NCBI GenBank assembly: GCA_021772985.1
Contig: JAJFKX010000043.1
Span: 1 to 64,000, forward strand
Source of the DNA: Gammaproteobacteria bacterium
GTDB taxonomy: Bacteria > Pseudomonadota > Gammaproteobacteria > Xanthomonadales > Wenzhouxiangellaceae
Direction: 5' to 3'
Length of the DNA: 64,000 bases
The notes under the pieces were generated by a model. That model had not been told where the DNA came from. It did not search any database and saw only the letters and a list, made by a program, of their open reading frames with translations. Below, piece after piece: positions 15,550 through 24,291 of the stretch. Numbering within the stretch: the first letter of the stretch is position 1; every line of letters begins with the position of its first letter. The translations under genes were made by a program, and so were the position numbers.

Positions 15550-18237
15550 ATGTTTCAGCTCAAGTCCTATCAGCAACGCGCAGTCGATGTCCTCACCCGT
15601 TTTCTAGCACGCTGTCAATCTGGTGAGTCCGTGGAAGCTGCCTATGCAGAAACACTGGAAGATCAGGACATGCAGCCGCTACCCTACCGTGACTATGGCT
15701 TTGATCAAGTCCCTTATGTGTGTTTGCGCATTCCGACCGGTGGCGGCAAAACCATACTTGGCTCTTATGCTGTGGAAATCGCCGCGCGCGAATACCTCAG
15801 TATCGACTATCCCATTACGTTATGGCTAGTCCCCACCAATACCATCCGCTTACAAACAGTGGAAGCGTTAAAAACGCCCGGCCACCCCTATCGCGCAAGA
15901 CTGGATACCGCATTCAATCATCAAGTACTGGTACTGGATATTGATGAGATGACACAAATACGCCCGCAAGATATTGGCGGCAAAGCCATTATTGTCGTTT
16001 CTACGCTGGCCAACCTGCGTGTTACTGATACGTCTGGCCGCAAAGTGTATGCCTACCATGAAAACTTTGAAGCACACTTTGCCAAAATTCCTGTAAATCA
16101 CCCTTCCATGTACTCCTTGGAAAGAGTGAAAAGTGAAGACATTCAGGAAAATGGTCTTAGTCAGCGAGAACTGGGCAAAGTGAAATACTCCTTTGCCAAT
16201 CTATTGGCGATTTATAAGCCACTGGTCATCATGGATGAGGCGCATAACGCTCGCACTTCGCTCACCTTTGAGACTTTGCAACGAATACGCCCTGCGGCAG
16301 TCATCGAACTCACAGCCACCCCCAATACCAGCAAAACCAACGGTAGCAATGTACTGTTTCATGTATCTGCGGCTGAATTGAAAGCCGAGGAAATGATCAA
16401 GCTACCCATTGTGCTCACCGAACATCAAAATTGGCAAGATGCCATCCGCGATGCTGTCATTACGCGCAACAAATTGGCCATTGATGCACAGAAGGATGAG
16501 CAATATATCCGCCCCATCGCACTGCTACAGGCCGAAGCGAAAAATGGTGAAGTAACCGTAGGTGTGCTCAAAGCACACCTCATGAATGAATTGAAAATTG
16601 ATGAAAGCAAAATCGCCATTGCTACCGGTAACCAGCGTGAATTGGACGGCCTAAACTTATTTGACCCCCAGTGTCCCATTGAATACATCATAACCATTGA
16701 GGCCTTGAAAGAAGGCTGGGACTGCCCGTTTGCCTATGTTTTCTGTTCCGTTAAACAGGTTTCTAGCAGCAAGGATGCTGAGCAACTACTTGGCCGGGTT
16801 TTGCGCATGCCTTACGCCAAGCGGCGCGTAATCGAAGACCTTAACCGCGCCTATGCTCATCTAGCCACCAGCAAATTTAGCAAAGCCGCCCAAGAACTCA
16901 CCGACAAACTGATTGCGATGGGTTTTGAAGAAATGGAAGTTGCCGCTTTTCTGAGGGAAAAAGCACCTTCAAAAGATCAAACCGACCTGTTTGGTAACGA
17001 GGGCGAACGAATAACGCCAATACCGCCTCCAGCGATTGTGGTTGAGCTACCTGAGATGCCGGACACTTCCAGCTTATCAGTCGGAGAAAAAGCGCAAGTC
17101 TCCATGACCGAAGACCCTGCAAGCAAAACCGCCGTTGTCAAAATAACCGGAGAAATAACACCTGCTATTGAAAAGCTACTCGCACCAAAGAAAAAGAAAC
17201 ACCGTGAAACCTTTCAGCGCGATGTCCGTATCCATAACAAAGCCATACAGTCCAGCAAATCCCCTTCAGAACGTGGTGAGCAATTTGGCTCTTTACCGCA
17301 AGTCTGTTTGATTGAACAAGGTGAACTCGAGCTGGTGGAAACAGAAGCCCTACTACACGCCCATAGCTGGAGCTTACTGGATCATAAAGCCGAGCTACCC
17401 AATTTCCGGATGCTGGAAACCAGCCACAGCTTTGACATAGATATAGACGGAAAAAAGCTATCGTATAAAGTCGCCGATGAAAAGGAGATTATAGCCTTTA
17501 ATGAAGGATTCACTGATGTAACTGAGCAGGACTTAGTGCGCTGGCTGGACAGAAAACTTAGGCAACCAGACATTCTCCAAGCCCAACTCATTCAGTTTCT
17601 AGCCAAACTGGTCAAGCACTTGCTGCAACAACCGAATGTGACTCTCACCGGATTGGTGAGAAACAAGTTTCCGCTATCTCGCTCTATCGGTGATGTGATC
17701 CGTCTTCATCGCAAGAACGCACAGAAGGCAGGCTATCAGGAAAGCTTGTTTGGCAATGACAGTATTGCTTGTCTATCTGATCAGTTTGTTTACCGTTTTA
17801 GCCCGAATCACTACCCCTCACGCCCTCCATATTACTCAGGCCGCTATCAATTCCAGAAGCACTATTTTCCGCAAAGCCTGATTGAAGACTTGAAAGTATC
17901 CGGTGAGGAATACGAATGCGCCAAGGCCATCGACGGCCTGCCAGAAGTGCGTTATTGGATTCGTAATCTGGTCAAGCGGCATCACGCCTCATTCTGGCTA
18001 CCGCTAGCTCATAGCAAGTTCTATCCCGACTTTGTTTGTGCTCTGAATGATGGCCGGATGTTGATCGTTGAATATAAAGGTGAGGCATACGCCTCCAATG
18101 ATGACTCTGCCGAAAAACGCGCCATCGGTGAGAAATGGGCAGAAATGAGTGATGGCCAATGCTTGTTCATTATGGCTGTTGAACAGGACAAAAAAGGCCG
18201 TGATGTAAGGCAGCAGATACTTGATGTCATTAGCTAA
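15550..18237 (+). CDS. res: type III restriction endonuclease subunit (Res)
   Basis: 895 residues. Superfamily 2 helicase: Walker A PTGGGKT (62-68), DEAH box MDEAHNA (~228), ELTATPNT, and later helicase motifs around 'EGWDCPFAYVFCSVKQVSSSKDAEQLLGRVLRMPYA'. The C-terminus has a PD-(D/E)xK nuclease: YPDFVCALNDGR followed by IVEYKGE (~825-845). It translocates on DNA and cuts when two unmodified sites meet, working only with Mod, which precedes it in the same operon. The full length and intact motifs indicate a working enzyme. It is the last gene of element A before the right-end repeat. Confidence 0.95.
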   Translation: MFQLKSYQQRAVDVLTRFLARCQSGESVEAAYAETLEDQDMQPLPYRDYGFDQVPYVCLRIPTGGGKTILGSYAVEIAAREYLSIDYPITLWLVPTNTIRLQTVEALKTPGHPYRARLDTAFNHQVLVLDIDEMTQIRPQDIGGKAIIVVSTLANLRVTDTSGRKVYAYHENFEAHFAKIPVNHPSMYSLERVKSEDIQENGLSQRELGKVKYSFANLLAIYKPLVIMDEAHNARTSLTFETLQRIRPAAVIELTATPNTSKTNGSNVLFHVSAAELKAEEMIKLPIVLTEHQNWQDAIRDAVITRNKLAIDAQKDEQYIRPIALLQAEAKNGEVTVGVLKAHLMNELKIDESKIAIATGNQRELDGLNLFDPQCPIEYIITIEALKEGWDCPFAYVFCSVKQVSSSKDAEQLLGRVLRMPYAKRRVIEDLNRAYAHLATSKFSKAAQELTDKLIAMGFEEMEVAAFLREKAPSKDQTDLFGNEGERITPIPPPAIVVELPEMPDTSSLSVGEKAQVSMTEDPASKTAVVKITGEITPAIEKLLAPKKKKHRETFQRDVRIHNKAIQSSKSPSERGEQFGSLPQVCLIEQGELELVETEALLHAHSWSLLDHKAELPNFRMLETSHSFDIDIDGKKLSYKVADEKEIIAFNEGFTDVTEQDLVRWLDRKLRQPDILQAQLIQFLAKLVKHLLQQPNVTLTGLVRNKFPLSRSIGDVIRLHRKNAQKAGYQESLFGNDSIACLSDQFVYRFSPNHYPSRPPYYSGRYQFQKHYFPQSLIEDLKVSGEEYECAKAIDGLPEVRYWIRNLVKRHHASFWLPLAHSKFYPDFVCALNDGRMLIVEYKGEAYASNDDSAEKRAIGEKWAEMSDGQCLFIMAVEQDKKGRDVRQQILDVIS

Positions 18238-18289
18238 TACAATGATATTCAAGGTAGGGAGCAGCAGCAAAGCATTGCAGTTGATTTTT

Positions 18290-18384
18290 CTTTTTAGTAG
18301 TACTGTTAGTAGTGCTAATTGATTATTCATTTCATATTTTATATGTTTATCAACAGTTTACATTAATAATTCAACTCCCGCCGC
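18290..18384 (+). repeat. right end of element A (attR-side repeat)
   Basis: From TTTTAGTAGTACTGTTAGTAG through ATGTTTATCAA to TCAACTCCCGCCGCCCCAT this sequence aligns with 33,000-33,095. It ends in a copy of the ssrA 3' end that has lost five bases (CGCCGCCCCA versus CGCCGCCTCCACCA). It contains TAGTAGTAC-type short repeats also present before both integrase copies. Confidence 0.7.
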
Positions 18385-18543
18385 CCCATCAGAAGGTTTC
18401 ATAAGAGCCTAAAAAGACCCGATAAACCATATAAAATAATGGTTTACCGGGTTTTTTATTGCCTGTAGCTTCCTAAACCATCCTACAGTATTCGATTTTA
18501 ATAGTAGTACCATACTGATATTGCCTAAACCGCCAGTGCTAAA
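18370..18543 (+). repeat. second ssrA 3'-end copy with terminator, direct repeat copy 2
   Basis: TTCAACTCCCGCCGC followed by a near-identical copy of the ssrA downstream sequence, including terminator stem CCCGATAAACC/GGTTTACCGGG (18,418-18,451) and T-run. The match to 552-740 continues through the integrase leader. It marks the left end of an older element B. Confidence 0.8.
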
Positions 18544-18625
18544 AATGGCACGGATAACCAAACCTTTATCAAACACGGAGGCAAAGCAAGCCAAATCTAA
18601 AGACAAGGTTACAAGCTTATATTAG
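18544..18625 (+). pseudogene. remnant 5' end of a second P4-type integrase
   Basis: MARITKPLSNTEAKQAKSK matches the first 19 residues of the integrase at 741 (MARITKPLTNTEVKHAKPK) with a few changes. A one-base insertion then shifts the frame and similarity ends near 18,620. The rest of the gene is gone. This is direct evidence of an earlier element using the same attachment site. The shifted frame stays open for some distance but shows no recognisable protein. Confidence 0.85.
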
Positions 18626-18689
18626 TAGCGCTTATCGGAGTGAGTTGCTATCTTGTGGTCCTACGATTGGTAAATAGGATTTATAACCT

Positions 18690-20285
18690 ATGTCATCATC
18701 TTCCTATTGTGCGGAGCGGAAACGCCGCTCTCTGTCGCTATTCATTGATCAATCTATTTGCTGCACAGTATTCTCAAAGAGGGTGTTGCTTTTGGTTTTG
18801 GTGTTGGCTCATCTGCCTGCTGTGGCTCAAAATGCCCTTGATTTTGGTGATGCTGCTGCACCCTATCCAACCCTTTTGGCTGATGACGGTGCTCGCCATG
18901 GGCTCGCTGGCCCCTCTCTGGGCAACATCAGAGACTCCGAAGCCGATGGTCAGCCCAGTGCCTTGGCGGATGGGGATGATCTAAGTAATGTGGACGATGA
19001 AGAAGGCGTTGTCCTGGCTCCTGCCCTGGTCTGCCTCGGCAATAGCATTACTGTTATCGCATCCAGTGCGGCTGCACTGGATGCCTGGGTTGATTTCAAC
19101 CGTGATGATGACTGGCAGGATGCTGGTGAGCAGATCTTCACCAGCCTGGCTGTGGCTGCCGGCGCCAATGTTCTCAACTTCGACCTTCCCTGCCCGGTCG
19201 TGGCCGGAACCAGCTTTGTCCGTTTTAGAATCAGCAGCAATGGTGGTCTGGCACCCACTGGATTGGCCGCTGATGGGGAAGTGGAAGATTATATTGTGAC
19301 CTTGCCTGGAGTGGTCCCGAATAACCTGGACTTCGGTGATGCTCCGGCACCCTATCCAACCCTATTGGCCGATGACGGTGCTCGCCATGGGCTCGCTGGC
19401 CCCTCTCTGGGCAACATCAGAGACTCTGAAGCCGATGGTCAGCCCAGTGCCTTGGCGGATGGGGATGATCTAAGTAATGTGGACGATGAAGAAGGCGTTG
19501 TCCTGGCCCCTGCCCTGGCCTGCCTCGGCAATAGCATTACCGTTATCGCCTCCAGTACGGCTGCGCTGGATGCCTGGGTTGATTTCAATCGTGATGGTGA
19601 CTGGCAGGACGCCGGTGAGCAGATATTTACCAGCCTGGCCGTGGCTGCCGGCGCCAATGTTCTCAACTTCGACGCCCCCTGTCCGGTTGTGGCCGGAACC
19701 AGTTTTGTTCGTTTTAGAATCAGCAGCAATGGTGGTTTGACACCCACCGGATTGGCCGTCGATGGGGAAGTGGAGGATTACATTGTTACCTTGCCCGGCG
19801 GGCAGGCAGATCTTTTTATCAGCAAAACCGACGGTGTAATCGAAGCCCTTCCGGGCGGTAATCTTATTTACACAATAGTTGCAGGCAACAATGGTCCCGC
19901 TAACGTCAGCAATGCTCTAGTGGAGGACAATTTCCCGGCAGAGTTGAGTTGCACATGGACCAGCACTGCAGCAGGCGGTGCCACGGGTAATACCAATAGC
20001 AATACGCCGGCCAATCTAAGTGATCTGCTCGACCTGCCTGCAGCTAGCTTGGTAACTTATACCATCAACTGTGACATTGATATCAACGCCGCAGGCACAA
20101 TAAGCAATACCGCCACTATCACCAGCGATGTGGATTCAGACTCAGCCACTGACGATGACACTGTTTTGCTGATGCTTGAAGAACCGGCTCCAATTCCTAC
20201 GTTAAATGATTGGGGCAGATGGCTGTTGGTTATGGGACTGCTGTTTATGTCTGTGCTGTACATGCGCCGTCGGCACAAAGCCTAA
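18690..20285 (+). CDS. GEVED-repeat surface protein with IPTL-CTERM sorting signal
   Basis: 531 residues. A hydrophobic signal segment (~32-47, VLLLVLVLAHLPAVAQ) follows an unusually long polar N-terminus. No other ATG is available, so the start is uncertain and may be a non-ATG codon near 18,783. Two tandem GEVED-type units (~49-207 and ~210-368) end in 'GEVEDYIVTLPG'. A DUF11 adhesin-like domain (~371-490, 'SKTDGVIEALPGGNLIYTI') and an IPTL-CTERM tail (PIPTLNDWGRWLL, hydrophobic span, MRRRHK) follow. Such proteins are exported and anchored or processed at the outer surface. It begins only ~70 bases behind the integrase remnant. Confidence 0.85.
   Translation: MSSSSYCAERKRRSLSLFIDQSICCTVFSKRVLLLVLVLAHLPAVAQNALDFGDAAAPYPTLLADDGARHGLAGPSLGNIRDSEADGQPSALADGDDLSNVDDEEGVVLAPALVCLGNSITVIASSAAALDAWVDFNRDDDWQDAGEQIFTSLAVAAGANVLNFDLPCPVVAGTSFVRFRISSNGGLAPTGLAADGEVEDYIVTLPGVVPNNLDFGDAPAPYPTLLADDGARHGLAGPSLGNIRDSEADGQPSALADGDDLSNVDDEEGVVLAPALACLGNSITVIASSTAALDAWVDFNRDGDWQDAGEQIFTSLAVAAGANVLNFDAPCPVVAGTSFVRFRISSNGGLTPTGLAVDGEVEDYIVTLPGGQADLFISKTDGVIEALPGGNLIYTIVAGNNGPANVSNALVEDNFPAELSCTWTSTAAGGATGNTNSNTPANLSDLLDLPAASLVTYTINCDIDINAAGTISNTATITSDVDSDSATDDDTVLLMLEEPAPIPTLNDWGRWLLVMGLLFMSVLYMRRRHKA
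18835..19795 (+). repeat. tandem ~485-bp DNA repeat inside the GEVED gene
   Basis: Two copies (about 18,835-19,310 and 19,324-19,795) are almost identical over long stretches, for example at 18,880-19,020 and 19,370-19,505. Differences are mostly single bases. The near-identity suggests recent duplication or ongoing gene conversion between units. Confidence 0.9.
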
Positions 20286-20498
20286 ACATGAAGGTTAAGG
20301 CATAACAAATCAGCCAAGGTAAAAGTTTCTGCTGATAACCCCGGCATTACAGCAATGCTGCCTGAAAATGGCGTTTATAAACCTAATGCTGCACGAATGA
20401 TAAAAGCATTGGTAACATCAACAAAAAATGCTGCCACCAGGGGCCATCGTTTAAAATAGTGGTCTATATTTTGGACGACGGATTAATGCATGTCCGCT

Positions 20499-20525
20499 AT
20501 GAATAGCACCAACTGTGCTATTCAT
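20499..20525. other. perfect inverted repeat between convergent genes
   Basis: ATGAATAGCAC (20,499-20,509) and GTGCTATTCAT (20,515-20,525) form an 11-bp perfect stem with a 5-base loop. It lies between the convergent GEVED gene and NO reductase gene, a place for a bidirectional terminator, but it lacks a clear T-run. The stretch 20,322-20,460 also holds a short open frame without start (NPGITAMLPENGVYKPNAAR) that may be a gene remnant. Confidence 0.45.
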
Positions 20526-20561
20526 GTTTACTCACAGCCAAACCCAACACCTCAGCTTGTT

Positions 20562-22832
20562 CTACGATTGTCGCCGGCCTCTAAATGCCTGCCAGACAAA
20601 TAGTGCAAATGCAATCACGCCAACTGAAAAAACCAGATCACCGGGTACCCGAGCCCAGACCAAACCTTCCATTACCGGGCTATGCATAAATTCTGCCGAT
20701 CTGGCAAAAGCATAATATTCTTTAATGCTGAAATAAGTTTGCCACAGGCCTTGCGGCAATAACGATAAAAACGTCATCATTGCCAGGCCCAGATTAAGGC
20801 TCCAGAATGCCACTTTCAACAACCGTTGGTTCCAATGCCGGATATCGGTCAAGCCCCGCATGCAATACATCATCAACCCCAAACCGAGAAAACCATAAAC
20901 ACCAAACAGTGCAGCATGTCCATGGTTGGCCGTGGTGGTTAAACCCTGCATGTAATACAACGCTATGGGTGGATTGATTAAAAACCCGAACAACCCGGCG
21001 CCAACCAGATTCCACACCAACACAGCGGAAAAAAACATGAAAGGCCAGTGGTAAGCTTTTTGCCACATTGCCTGACCTTCAATTTTTGCGTGGTTATAGG
21101 CTTCAAAACCGACCACCATCAACGGCACCACTTCCAATGCTGAGAAAGTGGCACCGAGTGCCATTACTGATATCGGGGTTCCACTAAAATACAAGTGATG
21201 GAAAGTACCCAAGACACCACCACACAGAAAAATAATGGTAGCAAACAGCACCGACACTGTCGCAACAGACGCACGCAGCAAACCCATTTTGACAAACAAA
21301 GTGGCAATGATTGCGGTAGCGAATACTTCGAATACGCCTTCAACCCACAAATGCACAACCCACCAACGCCAGTATTCCATCACGCTGATATGTACATGCT
21401 CACCCCACATTAAGCCGGCACCGTACAGCAGGCCGATTGCAACAGTAGAAACAACCACTAAAAAAGCCAGCGAAGCACCACTGGTTTTCTGCTGCAATAG
21501 TGGCCACAAAGCCCGCAGCACCAAACCAACCCATAGCAGCAACCCAACCAGCAGATAGATTTGCCAAAACCGACCAAGGTCGACATACTCATAACCTTGA
21601 TGCCCGAACCAGAAATTTTTGGTCCCGCTATCAAAGAAACCATGCACTGCCAACCATTGGCCCGCAAACGAGCCAACCACGATCAGCAACAAACTGATGA
21701 ACAGAAAGTTCACCCCGAAACGCTGAAATTTCGGCTCATGACCCGACAGCAGTGGACCTACATATAGACCGGTCGCCAACCATGAGGTGGCGATCCACAA
21801 CACCGCCAGCTGTGTATGCCAGGTGCGACTGACTGCATACGGCAGATAGTCGACCAACGGCAATCCATACAACCCCTGGCCCTCGACCTGATAATGCGCA
21901 GTCAATATACCCAGCAGCACCTGCAGTCCAAATAGTGCGGTGACTATCCAAAAATATTTTGCGGTTGCGCGCATCGATGGAGTGATTGTCGCAACGGCAA
22001 TACTATCATCGCTTGCAAACCCTCCTTCAGGTTCCATATCCGCACGCCAAATATCATATTGCCGTACGTAATACCAAACCAATCCACCGATACCGCCAAG
22101 CAACAACAAAATTGAAATAAAGCTCCACATGTACAATGAAGGTGGTGGGGTATTGCCTACCATCGGATCGTGTGGCCAGTTACTGGTATAACTAATGTCA
22201 TCATCCGGTCGGTTGGTCACCGCCGACCAGGCAGACCAGAAGAAGAATGCGGACAACGCATGTGTGTCAGCATCGCTGAGGGTAGTGTGCAACGGGAAAG
22301 CATAGTCCTGGCGGAGTTTTTGGAATTCCGGCGTGCTACCCTGAAACAAACCCTTGTAATGGGTCATCACCTCGGATATTGCCTGTGCGCGCTGAGTCCC
22401 GATAGTGATGCTCTGATCAGCCTGGTTATAGGTATTGGTGCGCAACTCATCCCGCATGGCTATTTCTGCCAAATCCGCCAGCTGTTGCCCGGGCAGAGAT
22501 ATATTGCTATTAACCAATTTTATTGCCAGCAACGCCTCTGCCTCACGCCGCAACCAGTCAGCACTCCAATCCGGAGCCAGGTAACTGCCATGCCCCCAGA
22601 TAGACCCTTGCTGCATACCACCCAATTCTTGCCAAACCGCCTGGCCGCGCTGGATATCATCTCCTGTGAAAATTGCTTGCCCGTCGGTGCTGACTACCTG
22701 CTGAGGTATCGGTGGTGCCTGCTGGTATATTTTTTGCCCGAACAGTAATAACACGGAGAACATCACAATCATGCTGACAGTGAGAATGATCCAAAGCTTT
22801 TTGATCGAAAAGGTACTTCTGTAACTATCCAT
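20562..22832 (-). CDS. norZ: quinol-dependent nitric oxide reductase (qNOR)
   Basis: 756 residues from ATG 22,832, chosen because ACGGAG lies at good distance and the 14 upstream codons are not part of the family. It reduces 2 NO to N2O in the inner membrane using quinol. A single N-terminal helix and a periplasmic cytochrome-c-like extension ('AIFTGDDIQRGQAVWQELGGMQQGSIWGHGSYLAPDW', without haem motif, as in qNOR) precede about 12 membrane helices of the haem-copper oxidase type with conserved His such as 'SRTWHTQLAVLWIATSW', 'MEYWRWWVVHLWVEGVFEVF', 'HHLYFSGTP' and 'NHGHAALFGVYGFLGLGLM'. It is the last gene of the nirK-nirV-sco-norZ set on one strand. It may be called norB in some annotations. 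Confidence 0.93.
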   Translation of the reverse strand: MDSYRSTFSIKKLWIILTVSMIVMFSVLLLFGQKIYQQAPPIPQQVVSTDGQAIFTGDDIQRGQAVWQELGGMQQGSIWGHGSYLAPDWSADWLRREAEALLAIKLVNSNISLPGQQLADLAEIAMRDELRTNTYNQADQSITIGTQRAQAISEVMTHYKGLFQGSTPEFQKLRQDYAFPLHTTLSDADTHALSAFFFWSAWSAVTNRPDDDISYTSNWPHDPMVGNTPPPSLYMWSFISILLLLGGIGGLVWYYVRQYDIWRADMEPEGGFASDDSIAVATITPSMRATAKYFWIVTALFGLQVLLGILTAHYQVEGQGLYGLPLVDYLPYAVSRTWHTQLAVLWIATSWLATGLYVGPLLSGHEPKFQRFGVNFLFISLLLIVVGSFAGQWLAVHGFFDSGTKNFWFGHQGYEYVDLGRFWQIYLLVGLLLWVGLVLRALWPLLQQKTSGASLAFLVVVSTVAIGLLYGAGLMWGEHVHISVMEYWRWWVVHLWVEGVFEVFATAIIATLFVKMGLLRASVATVSVLFATIIFLCGGVLGTFHHLYFSGTPISVMALGATFSALEVVPLMVVGFEAYNHAKIEGQAMWQKAYHWPFMFFSAVLVWNLVGAGLFGFLINPPIALYYMQGLTTTANHGHAALFGVYGFLGLGLMMYCMRGLTDIRHWNQRLLKVAFWSLNLGLAMMTFLSLLPQGLWQTYFSIKEYYAFARSAEFMHSPVMEGLVWARVPGDLVFSVGVIAFALFVWQAFRGRRQS

Positions 22833-22907
22833 GCAAATGACTCCGTCTAAGTTATGCTGAGTAACAGTCGGCAAGTGTTACAGCACTTGTTGTTATTAAT
22901 CTACAGC

Positions 22908-23498
22908 TTACTGCAAGCTGGTTTTTACTGCCTGTAGAAAACCCTCATCCAAGCGGCCTATCTGGCTGCTGCTGGCTAGCGGGGAACCGTTACCGTCAAG
23001 CAGGCTTATTTTAGTGCTGTGATTAAATTCACCATCCGGCAGTTGTTTGTACTTAATACCAAGCACACCGGCGATAGCACGTAGATCACCAGGCTCAGGT
23101 CGTACCATAGACCAGCGTTCTGCATCAAGCGCATGGCGTTGCATGTTTTCAAGCAATACAGCTGGTGTATCCGTTTCAGGGTCAACACTAATCATCAGTA
23201 CTCGAAGGTTGCTGCGTTCCACCTCTGAGAGCTTCGCTTCAGTTAGTTTGATGGTGCTGATAATCAACGGGCACACATGCGGGCAGCTGGCATAAAACAT
23301 GGTAACCAGAGTGGGCTGGCCTTGATGCTGATCAAGCCCAGCTATTTCACCTGACTGATCTTCAAGTGAAGCTTGCAAATGATATATTGAGTTGGAAGGC
23401 AGTGATTTCCCAACCGACGATTGGGCCACTGCATTGAATTGAACCAAACTGCCCAGCATTAGCAGCAATGTATAGACTGTTGCATGAATATTACGCAT
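22908..23498 (-). CDS. SCO1/SenC-family copper chaperone
   Basis: 196 residues with a signal peptide (MRNIHATVYTLLLMLGSLVQFNAVAQ). The thioredoxin-like domain has the copper-binding CPHVC (CxxxC, ~75-79) and the distal His in 'FNHSTKI' (~163), the three SCO ligands. SCO proteins deliver copper to CuA or other copper sites. Here, between a copper nitrite reductase and a NO reductase, it probably matures NirK; that partner is inferred from position. Its ATG overlaps the stop of the upstream gene by one base (TAATG). Confidence 0.92.
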   Translation of the reverse strand: MRNIHATVYTLLLMLGSLVQFNAVAQSSVGKSLPSNSIYHLQASLEDQSGEIAGLDQHQGQPTLVTMFYASCPHVCPLIISTIKLTEAKLSEVERSNLRVLMISVDPETDTPAVLLENMQRHALDAERWSMVRPEPGDLRAIAGVLGIKYKQLPDGEFNHSTKISLLDGNGSPLASSSQIGRLDEGFLQAVKTSLQ

Positions 23499-24283
23499 TA
23501 CAAAGTCCCCTGTTCTGAACTCGCACAGCGAAAACCCAGGTTTCGGGTAGTGTATCGAGCCTCCAGTGAACTGAGCATCGCGATCCGCATCAGCACTGCA
23601 TAGTTTTCTTTCTCTTCCATGGTAATTGCTCCGGCGCCACAGAACTGCAATGCATCTGCTCCACCTTGCTCACGATTGTCACCCGTCACCAATAAGGCGT
23701 TGTAATCATCCACCCATTCCCAGACGAGACCATGTGCATCGAAAATATTGTAATAATTAGCAGCCCTGGATCTAACATCTTCAAGCTGAACACCGCCAAC
23801 CTGGGAATACCAGGAGAGAATTTCCTGCCGCCAGCCGGGAACCGATCTGGCGTCAGCCATGTCTTCATTCGCTGCGGCAACATACTCCCACTCATACCAG
23901 TTGGGTAGTCTGGCATTTAGTGATTCACAGTAAGCATTAGCGGCAAACCAGCTAACCTGAGTGACCGGCTGATTCGGCTTTGCGTTACTACCCAGTGAAA
24001 TAGGACCACTCCAGTTGAACAGGTACTGATCGTCAACAAATAAACTAACTGCTCTGCCACGCTGCCATTCAGGATGGTAAAGCACAAAGCGCAGAAACTC
24101 GGCGTTGGTTACAGGTGTTTCCTGAAGAAAAAAATCACCAATCTCGGCAACATTGTTGCCTTCTTCCACAGGAACTACCGATCGAAACTCACCGCCGGAT
24201 ATGGGTACAAACTCATTGGCATTTGAATTACCCGGCAAACAGGCGAGTAATAGCAGCGCAATTAATGGCTTAATTATCACCAC
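23498..24283 (-). CDS. nirV: NirV-like formylglycine-generating-enzyme-family protein
   Basis: 261 residues with signal peptide (IIKPLIALLLLACLPGNSNA). The FGE-sulfatase/SUMF1 domain is seen in 'FVPISGGEFRS', 'ETPVTNAEFLRFVLYHPEW', 'QPVTQVSWFAANAYCESLNARLPNWYEWEYVAA' and 'GLVWEWVDDYNALL...RNLGFRCA'. nirV is the usual companion of nirK in denitrifiers; its exact role is not settled. It lies nine bases behind nirK. The formylglycine-enzyme active cysteines are not all evident, as is common in NirV. Confidence 0.85.
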   Translation of the reverse strand: MVIIKPLIALLLLACLPGNSNANEFVPISGGEFRSVVPVEEGNNVAEIGDFFLQETPVTNAEFLRFVLYHPEWQRGRAVSLFVDDQYLFNWSGPISLGSNAKPNQPVTQVSWFAANAYCESLNARLPNWYEWEYVAAANEDMADARSVPGWRQEILSWYSQVGGVQLEDVRSRAANYYNIFDAHGLVWEWVDDYNALLVTGDNREQGGADALQFCGAGAITMEEKENYAVLMRIAMLSSLEARYTTRNLGFRCASSEQGTL

Positions 24284-24291
24284 ACCTACCG

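Noticed and set aside
18004-18330. Minus-strand frame over the res 3' end, similar at its start to one at 32,831-33,037
   Set aside because: The shared residues come from the right-end DNA repeat read on the other strand, not from a conserved protein.
18640-18984. Open frame continuing from the integrase remnant into the GEVED gene
   Set aside because: It is out of frame with the GEVED protein and shows no recognisable sequence after the integrase part.
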